A DNA stretch of 64,000 bases from Neobittarella massiliensis (ex Bilen et al. 2018) (GCF_900289145.1 NZ_OKQO01000002.1:248001-312000), one strand, 5' to 3'; positions 46,553 through 55,542 are shown, counted from the stretch's first letter. Notes: a model not told the origin generated them from the sequence alone. Numbers and translations are program-made.

Positions 46553-47440
46553 TTACATCAGGTCGTACTGTCTGAGCACAGCAGCCAGCTTTTGCTGCCC
46601 GGCGTCGTCCATGGGGCAAAGAGGCAACCGACAGCCGCCCACCTCTTTGCCCATCAGATTGAGCGCATCTTTTACCGGGATGGGGTTTACGTCCATAAAC
46701 AGGGCGTTTGCCAGCGCCAGGTAGTGCAGTTGCAGCTGGGCGCTCTTCTGGGTATCGCCGGCCAAAAAGGCGGCACATATCTCGTGGGTCTGCTTGGGCA
46801 GCACATTGGAGAGCACCGAGATGACCCCTTTACCGCCCAGCGCCATGATGGGTACGATCTGATCGTCGTTGCCCGAATACACATCCAGTTTATCGCCGCA
46901 GGCGGCAAAGATCTTGGCAATGGCCGAGATGTCGCCGCTGGCCTCTTTTGTGGCCACGATATTGGGGTGCTCGGATAACTTGAGATAGGTATCGAGCGCG
47001 ATATTGGTACCGGTACGGCTGGGGACATTATACAGGATGACCGGCAGATCAGTTGCGTCGGCGATGGCGACAAAGTGCTGGTAGAGGCCCCGCTGAGAGG
47101 CCTTGTTGTAATAGGGCGTTACCTGCAGCAGCGCATCAGCACCCAGAGCGGCGGCTTCTTTAGACAGATTCACGGCGTAAGCGGTGTCGTTAGAGCCGGC
47201 ACCCGCTACTACCGGCACCCGGCCGGCCACTGTGTCGACGGTGAATTTGATGACGTCGACGTGCTCTTTATCGGTCATGGTGGCCGACTCGCCGGTGGTA
47301 CCGCAGGTGATGATGCTGTCGGTGCCGGAGGCGATCTGCCACTCGATAAGCTCTTTCAGCTTGGGGTAGTTGATGGAACCATCGGGCAAGAACGGAGTGA
47401 CGAGCGCCACACCGGCGCCGGTAAATACGGTCTTTTTCAT
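46553..47440 (-). CDS. dapA: 4-hydroxy-tetrahydrodipicolinate synthase
   Basis: Condenses aspartate semialdehyde with pyruvate. TIM-barrel protein of 295 residues. GTTGESATM (residues 45-53) is the substrate-binding segment; the catalytic tyrosine lies in YNVPSRTGTN, and the Schiff-base lysine in ATKEASGD (about residue 163). SD GGGAGG. Second gene of the operon. Product supply for dipicolinic acid in spores also depends on this step. Confidence 0.96.
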   Translation of the reverse strand: MKKTVFTGAGVALVTPFLPDGSINYPKLKELIEWQIASGTDSIITCGTTGESATMTDKEHVDVIKFTVDTVAGRVPVVAGAGSNDTAYAVNLSKEAAALGADALLQVTPYYNKASQRGLYQHFVAIADATDLPVILYNVPSRTGTNIALDTYLKLSEHPNIVATKEASGDISAIAKIFAACGDKLDVYSGNDDQIVPIMALGGKGVISVLSNVLPKQTHEICAAFLAGDTQKSAQLQLHYLALANALFMDVNPIPVKDALNLMGKEVGGCRLPLCPMDDAGQQKLAAVLRQYDLM

Positions 47441-47495
47441 AAAAAACCTCCCATATCCACAAGAGGGGAGCAGCAGTGCTCCCCCGCTGACAGCG

Positions 47496-48578
47496 TTAGT
47501 CTAAATAGCCCTGGGCGGCCAGCAGTTCAGCCATCAGTACCGCGCCGCCGGCAGCGCCGCGCAGGGTGTTGTGCGAGAGACAGACGAATTTATAGTCGTA
47601 CTGGGTGTCGGGGCGCAGGCGGCCCACCGACACGGCCATACCACTTTCCAGGTTGCGGTCGAGCTTGGCCTGGGGGCGGTCGTCCTCCTCGAAGTAGTGG
47701 AGGAACTGCTTGGGCGCCGAGGGCAGGCCCAACGCCTGCGGCGCGCCGCTAAAGTCTTTCCAGCAGGCTTTGATTTCTTCGATGGTGGGCTTTTTCTCGA
47801 ACGAGACGAAAACCGCTGCCGTGTGCCCATCCGACACCGGTACCCGCAGGCACTGAGTGGTGATGGAGGGGGAGTCGGCGTTTACGATCTTGCCGTCCTC
47901 GACATGGCCCCAGATCTTTAAAGGCTCCTGCTCGCTCTTTTCTTCTTCGCCGCCGATAAAGGGGATCACGTTATCCACCATGTCGGGCCAGGTAGCAAAG
48001 GTCTTGCCGGCACCGGAAATAGCCTGATAGGTGCAGGCCAGCACTTTGGTCACCCCGAACTTGAGCAGGGGGTGGATGGCCGGCACATAGCTCTGCAGCG
48101 AACAGTTCGACTTGACGGCGATAAAACCGCGCTTGGTGCCCAGACGGGCCCGCTGAGCGGTGATGACTTCGGAGTGATCGTCGTTGATCTCGGGCACGAT
48201 CATCGGCACATCGGGCATCGAGCGATTGGCCGAGTTATTGGAGATGACCGGGCACTCGTGGCGGGCATACATCTCCTCCAGAGAGCGTATCTCCTCTTTT
48301 TTCATGTTGACAGCACAGAACACGAAATCGACTGCCGACGTGATCTTTTCCACGTCGGCGGTAGCGTCGAGCACCACCATATCGGCTACCGACTGGGGCA
48401 TGGGCGACTGCATAGCCCAGCGGCTGCCCACCGCCTCTTTATAAGTTTTGCCGGCAGAATTGGCCGAGGCCGCCAGCATTTTTACGTGAAACCAGGGGTG
48501 GTTTTCGAGCAGCGTAATAAAGCGCTGGCCGACCATTCCCGTCGCACCGATCACCGCAACATTGTATTCCTTCATCAT
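47496..48578 (-). CDS. asd: Aspartate-semialdehyde dehydrogenase (archaeal/eukaryotic type)
   Basis: Reduces aspartyl phosphate to aspartate semialdehyde. 360 residues. The N-terminus is VIGATGMVGQRFITLL. The catalytic cysteine sits in VKSNCSLQSY (about residue 153), followed by YQAISGAGKTF, IPFIGGEEEKS and DGHT. Sequence and length resemble the yeast HOM2/archaeal group more than the usual bacterial Asd, although the gene is in a normal bacterial lysine operon. Start follows AGGAGGAACAG. It is first behind the lysine riboswitch. Confidence 0.93.
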   Translation of the reverse strand: MMKEYNVAVIGATGMVGQRFITLLENHPWFHVKMLAASANSAGKTYKEAVGSRWAMQSPMPQSVADMVVLDATADVEKITSAVDFVFCAVNMKKEEIRSLEEMYARHECPVISNNSANRSMPDVPMIVPEINDDHSEVITAQRARLGTKRGFIAVKSNCSLQSYVPAIHPLLKFGVTKVLACTYQAISGAGKTFATWPDMVDNVIPFIGGEEEKSEQEPLKIWGHVEDGKIVNADSPSITTQCLRVPVSDGHTAAVFVSFEKKPTIEEIKACWKDFSGAPQALGLPSAPKQFLHYFEEDDRPQAKLDRNLESGMAVSVGRLRPDTQYDYKFVCLSHNTLRGAAGGAVLMAELLAAQGYLD

Positions 48579-48626
48579 CTGTTCCTCCTATGTTCAGTTT
48601 ATGTGCCAAAAGACCGTATAGACCCG

Positions 48627-48656
48627 CAAAAAGAAAAAACCGGTTGAAAACCGGCA
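48627..48656 (-). terminator. Terminator of the lysine riboswitch
   Basis: On the minus strand CCGGTT and AACCGG (48640-48654) form a 6-bp stem with a GAA/TTC loop, followed by TTTTTTCTTTTT. It lies between the aptamer and asd and is the expected expression platform. Confidence 0.82.
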
Positions 48657-48672
48657 GTACATGCAATATAAT
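48644..48672 (+). promoter_or_regulatory. Plus-strand promoter antisense to the lysine riboswitch
   Basis: TTGAAA (48644-48649) and a perfect TATAAT (48667-48672) are separated by 17 bp. The -35 lies in the riboswitch terminator hairpin. Transcription would start near 48679 and run antisense to the whole aptamer and the asd promoter, towards queA at 49041. Confidence 0.65.
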
Positions 48673-48694
48673 AGAAAAGTATGGACACAAAAAG

Positions 48695-48869
48695 GCCGAT
48701 AGCTCTCCATCAAAGTACATGATGACAGTCGCGCGCCTGTTCGGCCACGCGACCAGAGAACCGCCCCGCCAGCTGCGCTCTCTTCGGCGGAGTTGCCTTT
48801 TCACACCGCTCGTGCAGCCCTGGCTGGCCTCGCCTGTGTGTACTCATCAAATCCGCACCTCTATCCGGG
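48695..48869 (-). promoter_or_regulatory. Lysine riboswitch aptamer (L box)
   Basis: On the minus strand the conserved lysine aptamer elements occur in order: GATAGAGGTGC, GATGAGTA, GTGAAAAGGCAAC with CCGCCGAAG, the CTGTCAT segment, and the closing GATGGAGAGCTATC. The first and last form P1 (48861-48868 with 48696-48702). High lysine should favour the terminator at 48627-48656 and switch off the asd operon. Confidence 0.93.
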
Positions 48870-48887
48870 TCTATGAAGTTTACCCTT

Positions 48888-48916
48888 ATCATAGCACCAC
48901 GGTAGCTGCCTGTCAA
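48888..48916 (-). promoter_or_regulatory. SigA-type promoter of the lysine operon
   Basis: On the minus strand a perfect TTGACA (48911-48916) and TATGAT (48888-48893) are separated by 17 bp. The predicted start near 48881 lies just ahead of the aptamer. Confidence 0.85.
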
Positions 48917-48969
48917 TTTAAATACGGCGCATTTCGCCCTGTAGCAGCGATTTTTGCGGGCCGCACTCC

Positions 48970-49014
48970 CGCCCGGCGCCGGCGGTACGTCTGGCTGTTT
49001 TTGCCGGGCGGCTT
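48970..49014 (+). terminator. Terminator-like hairpin upstream of queA
   Basis: CGCCCGGC (48970-48977) and GCCGGGCG (49003-49010) are followed by GCTTTT. If transcription begins at the plus-strand promoter at 48644-48672, this would release an RNA of about 335 nt antisense to the riboswitch, or attenuate queA. The T-run is short. Confidence 0.45.
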
Positions 49015-49040
49015 TTACTGATAGAAAGAATGTGTTTTGT

Positions 49041-50084
49041 ATGTCACAACCACTGCTGAAAAAAGACTTTTACTTTGATCTGCCCCAGGAACTCATCGCC
49101 CAGCACCCCATCTACCCGCGCGATCACTCCCGGCTGCTTCAGCTCGATCGCACGACCGGCGAGATCGCCCACAAGCACTTTTACGATATCGTAGATGTTT
49201 TACAGCCCGGCGACACGCTGGTGGTGAACGATTCGAAAGTGCTGCCGGCCAGGCTGTACGGCCACAAGGAGGACACAGGGGCCAAAGCTGAGGTATTGCT
49301 CTTAAAAAAGCAGGCCACTGAGGATCTGTGGGAATGCCTGGTAAAGCCCGGCCGCAAGATCAGAGAGGGGACCAAGCTGGTATTTGGCGAGGGACTGCTC
49401 ACCGGTGAGGTGTGCAAAGTCTGCGATGACGGCAACCGCATCATCCGCTTTGCATGTAAAGGGCGCAGTTTTTACGACGTAATCGACCAGATCGGGCAGA
49501 TGCCGCTGCCCCATTACATCACCGCTGAGCTGGAGGACAAGGACCGCTACCAGACTGTGTATGCCCATGAGCGCGGCTCGGCGGCGGCGCCTACGGCCGG
49601 GCTGCACTTTACCGAGGAATTGCTGGAAAGATTGCGGCAAAAAGGGGTGGTCATCGCCCGTGTTACGCTGCATGTGGGGCTGGGGACCTTTCGCCCGGTA
49701 AAAGAGGAAAACGTATTAGACCATAAGATGCACACCGAACACTATGTGATCCCCCAGGAGACGGCCGATGCGATCGCGCTGGCCAAAAAAAACGGCAAAC
49801 GGGTCATTGCCGTGGGCACCACCAGCTGCCGCACACTGGAATCTTGCTACCAAAAAAATGGCGCTGTAGTGCCTTTTGAAGATGATACCAGCATTTTTAT
49901 CTACCCGGGTTATACCTTTGGCGTTATCGACGGTATGATCACCAACTTCCATCTTCCGGAGAGCACGCTGATCATGCTGGTATCGGCGCTGGCCGGGCGG
50001 GAGCCTATTCTAAACGCCTACCGGGTGGCCGTACAGGAAAAGTACCGCTTTTACAGTTTTGGCGACGCCATGCTCATATTATAA
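49041..50084 (+). CDS. queA: tRNA preQ1(34) S-adenosylmethionine ribosyltransferase-isomerase
   Basis: Converts preQ1 in tRNA to epoxyqueuosine. 347 residues. FYFDLPQELIAQHPIYPRDHSRLL, VVNDSKVLPARLYG, HERGSAAAPTAGLHFT and TTSCRTLE are family motifs. The ATG at 49041 has only a weak purine-rich SD. The frame stays open upstream to 48954 but without conserved residues. tgt, its partner in queuosine synthesis, lies separately at 59507. Confidence 0.95.
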   Translation: MSQPLLKKDFYFDLPQELIAQHPIYPRDHSRLLQLDRTTGEIAHKHFYDIVDVLQPGDTLVVNDSKVLPARLYGHKEDTGAKAEVLLLKKQATEDLWECLVKPGRKIREGTKLVFGEGLLTGEVCKVCDDGNRIIRFACKGRSFYDVIDQIGQMPLPHYITAELEDKDRYQTVYAHERGSAAAPTAGLHFTEELLERLRQKGVVIARVTLHVGLGTFRPVKEENVLDHKMHTEHYVIPQETADAIALAKKNGKRVIAVGTTSCRTLESCYQKNGAVVPFEDDTSIFIYPGYTFGVIDGMITNFHLPESTLIMLVSALAGREPILNAYRVAVQEKYRFYSFGDAMLIL

Positions 50085-50105
50085 ATACGGTGCGTTTTAC
50101 AAAAT

Positions 50106-50153
50106 AAAAAGAGCCTATAGCCAGCCACCAGCGGCGTCTATAGGCTCTTTTTC
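50106..50153 (+). terminator. Intrinsic terminator after queA
   Basis: Long inverted repeat AAAGAGCCTATAG (50108-50120) / CTATAGGCTCTTT (50138-50150) followed by T. Confidence 0.92.
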
Positions 50154-50280
50154 TATTCTAACGGGTTTCTGCCCGACACTGTATTGACGGCTGGTACGGG
50201 GCGTACTACGATGTGACTGGGCCGTGATGACCGCAGTCTGCTCTCACATAGAGCCTAAGCTATGGACAGATGTACTGTGT

Positions 50281-50298
50281 GGTTACTGATTGCTAACC
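50281..50298. promoter_or_regulatory. DtxR-type operator upstream of the AraC gene
   Basis: GGTTACTGATTGCTAACC fits the 18-bp palindrome GGTTA-N8-TAACC shared with three other sites here (51537, 55664, 59318). It is 235 bases upstream of the AraC start. No strong promoter was identified beside it; TACTGT at 50273-50278 could be a -10. The rest of 50154-50532 shows no gene. Confidence 0.6.
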
Positions 50299-50532
50299 GA
50301 TAGTCGAGCAGAGTCGCCAGTTACCCGTGGCTGAGGTAAAAAGGCCTGATCTGACTGGAACGCCGACATAGTATCGGCAGCGAAAACATGCGTGTCTGCA
50401 CAATCATCAAGATGGCAGCCGTGTCAGGCCAAACGCATTATAAAATACTGGATACTGCGTCTAAATAAACTGATCGTCATCGCACTAAAAAATATAGACA
50501 GTCATCCTGTCATGTGGGGGAGGAACCAGTTT

Positions 50533-51528
50533 ATGGACTGGACAGCGATATTTCCACAGGGTGCAAAATTGTGCCGAATACACGCTCAACACATGGTATA
50601 TCAGTTAGATTTTTCTGACGGGAAAGGAGTCATGGAGGCCTATGAGGTCTTTCCCGGCATACTGCTCATCTTTAATGATTTTCATACCGCGCAGGGTTTT
50701 CAAAATGAGCGCGCGCGGCCGGGTATCATCGAGATCAATCACTGCCGCCGCGGCCGCTACGGCTGTACACTGCAGAGCGGCCGGCAGGTGACCCTGGGAG
50801 CTCAGGACCTCTCGATCAGCGACATGGGGAGGCCGTGTCGCAACTCTGTTTTTTTATCGGGTGATTATACCGGCATCAGTTTAGTCCTGCAGCTAAAGGA
50901 GGCGGCGCGCTCGTGGCGAGATATATTGGGACAGACGACCGATTTGGTGGCTTGCTTAGAGGCACAGTTATACAGCGATGAAGTGTTGCTGCTACGGGCC
51001 AACCCCAAGATCCAGCACATCGTATTGGAGCTGTATCAGCCGCCGGATAATTATCAGTTGGCTTATTACAAAATAAAAGCGCTGGAGCTGCTGCTGTTTT
51101 TAGCGGTGAGCAGTGAGCAACAGGGGCGGATGGCCCGTCCCTATCACTGTGGCCATGATGCTGAGAAAGTAGCCGCTATTGAGCGCCGTATGACCGAGAA
51201 TTTGCGCCGCCGACATTCGCTCACCGAGTTAGCAGTAGAATTTGGCATGGGGGTAACAACTTTAAAAAAGCTGTTTTACCAGCAGTACGGGCAGGCCCCC
51301 TACCAGTATTTGCGACGGCGACGCATGGAGGAGGCGGCATTACTGCTGCAGAGCACTCAGCTGCCGGTGGGGCATATTGCCGAGCTGGTGGGCTACCAGA
51401 ATGCCAGCAAATTTTCGGCCGCTTTTACACGGGTATACGGGATGACCCCTAAAATTTATCGCGGGACCGCCCAATTGGAGCAAAACGACTGTTTGGAGCT
51501 GGGCAAGAATCGGGATGGAGCAGTATAA
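50533..51528 (+). CDS. AraC-family transcriptional regulator
   Basis: 331 residues with a divergent N-terminal sensing domain (VMEAYEVFPGILLIFNDFHTAQ) and two C-terminal HTH motifs, LTELAVEFGMGVTTLKKLFYQQYG and VGHIAELVGYQNASKFSAAFTRVYGMTP. The pattern is that of regulators found next to siderophore transporters (PchR/YbtA-like). ATG at 50533 is nine bases after GGGGGAGG; upstream in-frame codons are possible but lack an SD. The following ABC operon is its likely target. The stop codon overlaps the -10 of the ABC promoter. Confidence 0.83.
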   Translation: MDWTAIFPQGAKLCRIHAQHMVYQLDFSDGKGVMEAYEVFPGILLIFNDFHTAQGFQNERARPGIIEINHCRRGRYGCTLQSGRQVTLGAQDLSISDMGRPCRNSVFLSGDYTGISLVLQLKEAARSWRDILGQTTDLVACLEAQLYSDEVLLLRANPKIQHIVLELYQPPDNYQLAYYKIKALELLLFLAVSSEQQGRMARPYHCGHDAEKVAAIERRMTENLRRRHSLTELAVEFGMGVTTLKKLFYQQYGQAPYQYLRRRRMEEAALLLQSTQLPVGHIAELVGYQNASKFSAAFTRVYGMTPKIYRGTAQLEQNDCLELGKNRDGAV

Positions 51529-51554
51529 TAACCATAAGTTAGCGATAACTAACC
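51524..51554 (+). promoter_or_regulatory. Promoter -10 and DtxR-type operator of the ABC operon
   Basis: A perfect TATAAT (51524-51529) is followed seven bases later by the palindrome AGTTAGCGATAACTAACC (51537-51554), which would cover the transcription start. No good -35 is visible, consistent with a promoter that needs an activator such as the AraC protein. Metal-bound repressor would block initiation here. Confidence 0.7.
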
Positions 51555-51577
51555 ACAATAATAAGGGAGGGTTCGAT

Positions 51578-53368
51578 GTGAGAGAAAAAGGGAAGAGCAG
51601 TGTCGCCAAGCTGCTCTACTATGCCGGCGGACATAAAAGGCTCACCGTATTGGGATGTACGCTGTCTGGTATAGCGGCAGTTCTGTCGATGGCACCTTAC
51701 ATATGTATTTGGTACGTGGTGCGCGGTGTGTTTGCTGCAATGCCCGACTACCGGCAGGCAGGAGATCTGGTGCGCTACGGCTGGTATGCACTGTGGTTTG
51801 CACTGGGCAGTGCGGCTATTTATTTTGCCGCCCTGATGTGCACCCATCTGGCCGCCTTTCGCACCGCAAAAAACATGCGTAAAGCGGCAGCCAAACACCT
51901 GCTGGATGTGCCGTTGGGATATTTAAATGTCAGCCAGTCGGGAAAGCTGCGCAAGCAGATAGACGATAATGCCGGTATGACTGAACAGATGCTGGCCCAT
52001 GAGCTGCCAGACCTGGTAGGGGCGGTAGTGACCCCGGTAGCAGCCATTATTCTGCTGTTCGTATTTGACTGGCGGATGGGGCTTTTGTGCTTTATTCCAC
52101 TGGTGCTGGCAGTCTACCTGTTGACGCGGATGATGGGTGGCAAAAATGCCAGATTTTTCAGCACCTACCAAAAAGCCATTGAGGACCTGAGTGCCGAGGC
52201 CACTGAGTATGTGCGCGGTATTCCAGTGGTCAAGGTGTTTCAGCAGACGGTGTACTCGTTCAAGAGCTTTTACGGCGCTATTATGCGCTACAGCAAGCTG
52301 GCCACCGACTATGCCATGTCTTGCGGGCGGCCGATGACCGCCTTTACCGCCGTGCTCAACGGCACCTTTTTACTACTCATCCCCGCCGGTATGCTCTTGT
52401 GCGGAGCGGCGAGCAATGGCTGGGCAGTTTTGGTAGACCTGGTATTTTATATCTTATTCACACCGCTTTGCGCCATGATGATGACCCGCATCATGTATGC
52501 CAGCCAGGCAGTTATGGAGGCAGATGAGGCGGTGCGCAAGCTCGACCAGATCATGGAGGTAGAGCCCCTGCCTGAAGACATCCGTCCACAGAGCACCACC
52601 GGCTGCGATATTGAGCTGAAAGACGTCACTTTTACCTACCCCGGAGCCAAAAGCCCGGCACTTAAGAATGTATGTTTTCAGGTACCGGCCGGTAAGACTG
52701 TGGCACTGGTGGGCCCCTCGGGCGGAGGTAAGAGCACCGTCGCCAGTTTGATCCCCCGCTTTTGGGATGCAGGGCAGGGAAAGGTGCTCATTGGCGGCGT
52801 CGATGTGCGCAACATGGCAGGCCACGAACTCATGGACAAAGTGGCGTTCGTTTTTCAGGATACGCATTTATTTAAGGACAGTTTACTGGAAAACATACGC
52901 GCAGCACGGCCCGACGCCACTCGACAACAGGTATTGGCGGCGGCCCATGCTGCCCAGTGCGACGATATCCTATCTAAAATGCCTCAGGGCCTAGACACCG
53001 TAGTGGGGACCAAAGGCGTGTATCTTTCTGGCGGTGAGCAGCAGCGCATCGCTTTGGCGCGGGCGATCTTAAAGGATGCGCCCATCATAGTGCTGGACGA
53101 GGCCACTGCCTTTGCCGACCCGGAAAATGAACTGCTCATACAAAAGGCATTTGAAAAACTGACCGCGGGTAAGACGGTGCTGATGATCGCCCACCGGCTC
53201 TCTACTGTGCAGGACGCCGACGACATATTGGTGCTGTGCGACGGCGCTGTTGCCGAGCGCGGCACACACCGGGAGCTGTTGCAGCAACAGGGCTTATACG
53301 CCGCTATGTGGCGCGATTACCAGACTTCGGCCAGGTGGAAAGTAGGGAAGGAGGCGTCAGCCGTATGA
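51578..53368 (+). CDS. ABC transporter, fused permease and ATPase (half 1)
   Basis: Half-transporter of 596 residues: an N-terminal six-helix membrane domain (about residues 1-310) and a C-terminal ATPase. Walker A GPSGGGKST, signature LSGGEQQR, Walker B IIVLDEATAF and H-loop AHRLST are all present. GTG at 51578 is chosen for AAGGGAGG (51563-51570); the ATG at 51515 lies upstream of the predicted transcript start. With the following half it resembles YbtPQ/IrtAB-type siderophore importers, supported by the AraC and DtxR-type site. The substrate is inferred. Confidence 0.85.
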   Translation: MREKGKSSVAKLLYYAGGHKRLTVLGCTLSGIAAVLSMAPYICIWYVVRGVFAAMPDYRQAGDLVRYGWYALWFALGSAAIYFAALMCTHLAAFRTAKNMRKAAAKHLLDVPLGYLNVSQSGKLRKQIDDNAGMTEQMLAHELPDLVGAVVTPVAAIILLFVFDWRMGLLCFIPLVLAVYLLTRMMGGKNARFFSTYQKAIEDLSAEATEYVRGIPVVKVFQQTVYSFKSFYGAIMRYSKLATDYAMSCGRPMTAFTAVLNGTFLLLIPAGMLLCGAASNGWAVLVDLVFYILFTPLCAMMMTRIMYASQAVMEADEAVRKLDQIMEVEPLPEDIRPQSTTGCDIELKDVTFTYPGAKSPALKNVCFQVPAGKTVALVGPSGGGKSTVASLIPRFWDAGQGKVLIGGVDVRNMAGHELMDKVAFVFQDTHLFKDSLLENIRAARPDATRQQVLAAAHAAQCDDILSKMPQGLDTVVGTKGVYLSGGEQQRIALARAILKDAPIIVLDEATAFADPENELLIQKAFEKLTAGKTVLMIAHRLSTVQDADDILVLCDGAVAERGTHRELLQQQGLYAAMWRDYQTSARWKVGKEASAV

Positions 53369-55131
53369 TCGGGAAAATCCAACATATTTATGCGCTCACC
53401 GAACGGGGAGCGAAAGACCTTGTAAAAGCCACACTGTGGACCGTAGCGGCCAATTTGAGCTTGATGTTGCCGGTAGGACTGCTCATTATGGCGCTGCAGG
53501 ACATCATTGACGCACTGATGAGCGGTGGAGACCCGGCAGCTGAGATCTGGAGTATTACTGCTTTAGGAGCGGGCCTGCTGGTGCTCATCTACATCGTGCA
53601 CTGGTTTCAGTATAAGGCGCTGTACATCGCCACGTATATCGAGAGTGCCAACCGCCGTATTGGGCTGGGGGAAAAACTGCGCCAGCTGCCGCTCTCCTTT
53701 TTTGGTCAGCGCGATCTGTCGGACCTGACTGCGACTATGATGTCTGACTGCAGCGCTCTGGAACAGGCATTCTCACATTTTGTGCCCCAGCTCTGGGGGA
53801 CGATCATTTCGACTGTACTGATAGCCATTGGCATGCTGACTATGGACTGGCGCATGGGTCTTGCCGTACTGTGGGTACTGCCGGTCGCTTTTTTGCTGAC
53901 TGCAGGCTCGCGCTGGCTGCAAGACAGGTTCGGCACCCGCAATTTTTTGGCTAAACGGGCAGCCACAGATAGTCTGCAGGAACTGCTGGAGACGGTAAAG
54001 GACATAAAGGCCTGCAATCAGAAAGAAAAATATCTGCACGGATTGGATGAGAAAATGGACGAAGCCGAACGGGCTACAGTGCGTTCGGAACTGGTGACCG
54101 GCACCTGTGTCACCTCGGCGCAGGCCTTCTTAAAATTGGGGCTGGCCACCACCGTTTTAGTGGGGGTCAATCTGCTGGTGGGCGGCAGTTTGGAGCTGGC
54201 GACGCTGCTGATCTACCTCATTGCAGCCTCGCGGCTCTACGACCCCATCAGTACGACGCTGGCCAATATGGCGGCGGTATTCAGCTCTCAGATCAAGATC
54301 CAGCGCATGCGCGAGATCGAGCAACAGCCGGTACAGACTGGGGCTAAGAGCTATACACTCAAAAATTACGACATCGCTTTTGACCGGGTAAAATTTGCCT
54401 ACGACCAGAGAGAAGGGGTACTCGCCGATGTGTCGTTTACTGCCAGACAGGGTGAAGTAACGGCGCTGGTAGGTCCCTCGGGCGGGGGCAAGAGCACCGC
54501 TGCCAAGCTGGCAGCCCGCTTTTGGGATGTCGACGGCGGCCGCATAACTCTGGGTGGCGTAGACGTCTCTACTGTTGAACCGGAGGCACTGCTTAAAAAT
54601 TATGCTATCGTCTTTCAGGATGTAGTGCTGTTTCGCGATACAGTGATGGAGAATATTCGCCTGGGGAGAAGAGATGCCAGTGACCAGGAGGTATTGGCGG
54701 CTGCCAGAGCAGCTCAGTGCGATACCTTTGTACAGAAGATGCCCGAGGGCTACCAGACCATGATCGGTGAAAATGGGGCAACTCTCTCGGGCGGTGAACG
54801 GCAGCGCATCTCTATCGCCCGCGCGCTACTCAAAAATGCGCCTGTGATCTTGCTGGATGAGGCCACCGCCTCTTTGGACGTGGAAAATGAGAGCGCTGTA
54901 CAAGCTGCGCTCTCGGGCCTGGTACAGGATAAGACGGTACTCATCATCGCTCACCGCATGCGCACAGTTATGGGAGCCGACAAAGTGGTGGTGCTTGCAG
55001 GTGGCAAGGTAGCCGAGATGGGCTGCCCTGAAGATCTGGTGAAAAAAGGCGGTATTTTTGCACATATGGTGGCACTGCAGACCCAGAGCCAGAGCTGGTC
55101 GCTGCCCGGCAGTACCAAAGAGCGGCCATAA
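53365..55131 (+). CDS. ABC transporter, fused permease and ATPase (half 2)
   Basis: Partner half-transporter of 588 residues with six membrane helices and an ATPase: Walker A GPSGGGKST, signature LSGGERQRISIARALLK, Walker B VILLDEATASLD and H-loop AHRMRT. Start ATG overlaps the previous stop (ATGA) after AAGGAGG, so the two halves are made together and probably form a heterodimer. A terminator follows at 55184. Confidence 0.85.
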   Translation: MIGKIQHIYALTERGAKDLVKATLWTVAANLSLMLPVGLLIMALQDIIDALMSGGDPAAEIWSITALGAGLLVLIYIVHWFQYKALYIATYIESANRRIGLGEKLRQLPLSFFGQRDLSDLTATMMSDCSALEQAFSHFVPQLWGTIISTVLIAIGMLTMDWRMGLAVLWVLPVAFLLTAGSRWLQDRFGTRNFLAKRAATDSLQELLETVKDIKACNQKEKYLHGLDEKMDEAERATVRSELVTGTCVTSAQAFLKLGLATTVLVGVNLLVGGSLELATLLIYLIAASRLYDPISTTLANMAAVFSSQIKIQRMREIEQQPVQTGAKSYTLKNYDIAFDRVKFAYDQREGVLADVSFTARQGEVTALVGPSGGGKSTAAKLAARFWDVDGGRITLGGVDVSTVEPEALLKNYAIVFQDVVLFRDTVMENIRLGRRDASDQEVLAAARAAQCDTFVQKMPEGYQTMIGENGATLSGGERQRISIARALLKNAPVILLDEATASLDVENESAVQAALSGLVQDKTVLIIAHRMRTVMGADKVVVLAGGKVAEMGCPEDLVKKGGIFAHMVALQTQSQSWSLPGSTKERP

Positions 55132-55183
55132 AAGGCGCACAGCCGAGTTACCGCTTGCACCAGAGAATATTCACTGCGGATGT

Positions 55184-55229
55184 AAAAGCGCCGGGCACAG
55201 CCTTCAAGAGCTGCGTCCGGCGCTTTTTG
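55184..55229 (+). terminator. Intrinsic terminator of the ABC operon
   Basis: AAAAGCGCCGG (55184-55194) pairs with CCGGCGCTTTT (55217-55227), with a further small stem inside, then T. Confidence 0.9.
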
Positions 55230-55347
55230 TTTTGACTGAAAGAGGTGAAAACCGCACATACTTACAGGGCATACTCTACCAGTTCTTACACCGTTCAGAT
55301 AAGCTTTTATCGGCATAGCGGGTACACACACATACCCGGCCAGATAT

Positions 55348-55542
55348 TTACTTCCAGTGGCCGATCTGCAGCAGATGGTCGGTCTGCTGGATAGCAGAGA
55401 CTTGGCGGTGCAGCTGGGCTGCTGAGTGCACAGTGCCACCCAGCCGATGTAGTGCACACTGCATCTGGACAGGCAGCGAGAGAAAATACGCGCGGCTGCT
55501 ATAGCTGTTTTGGATCAGATCGTGTAGATCTCTATATCTCAT
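55348..55542 (-). CDS. Small protein of unknown function
   Basis: 64 residues beginning MRYRDLHDLIQNSYSSRAYF, probably helical and basic, with LSLPVQMQCALHRLGG in the middle. ATG is preceded by TAGGAGGAGCG, a good SD, which supports a real gene. I do not recognise its family. It is divergent from eno; the operator at 55661-55684 lies between the two and could affect both. It has no signal peptide, cysteine cluster or membrane helix. Confidence 0.6.
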   Translation of the reverse strand: MRYRDLHDLIQNSYSSRAYFLSLPVQMQCALHRLGGTVHSAAQLHRQVSAIQQTDHLLQIGHWK

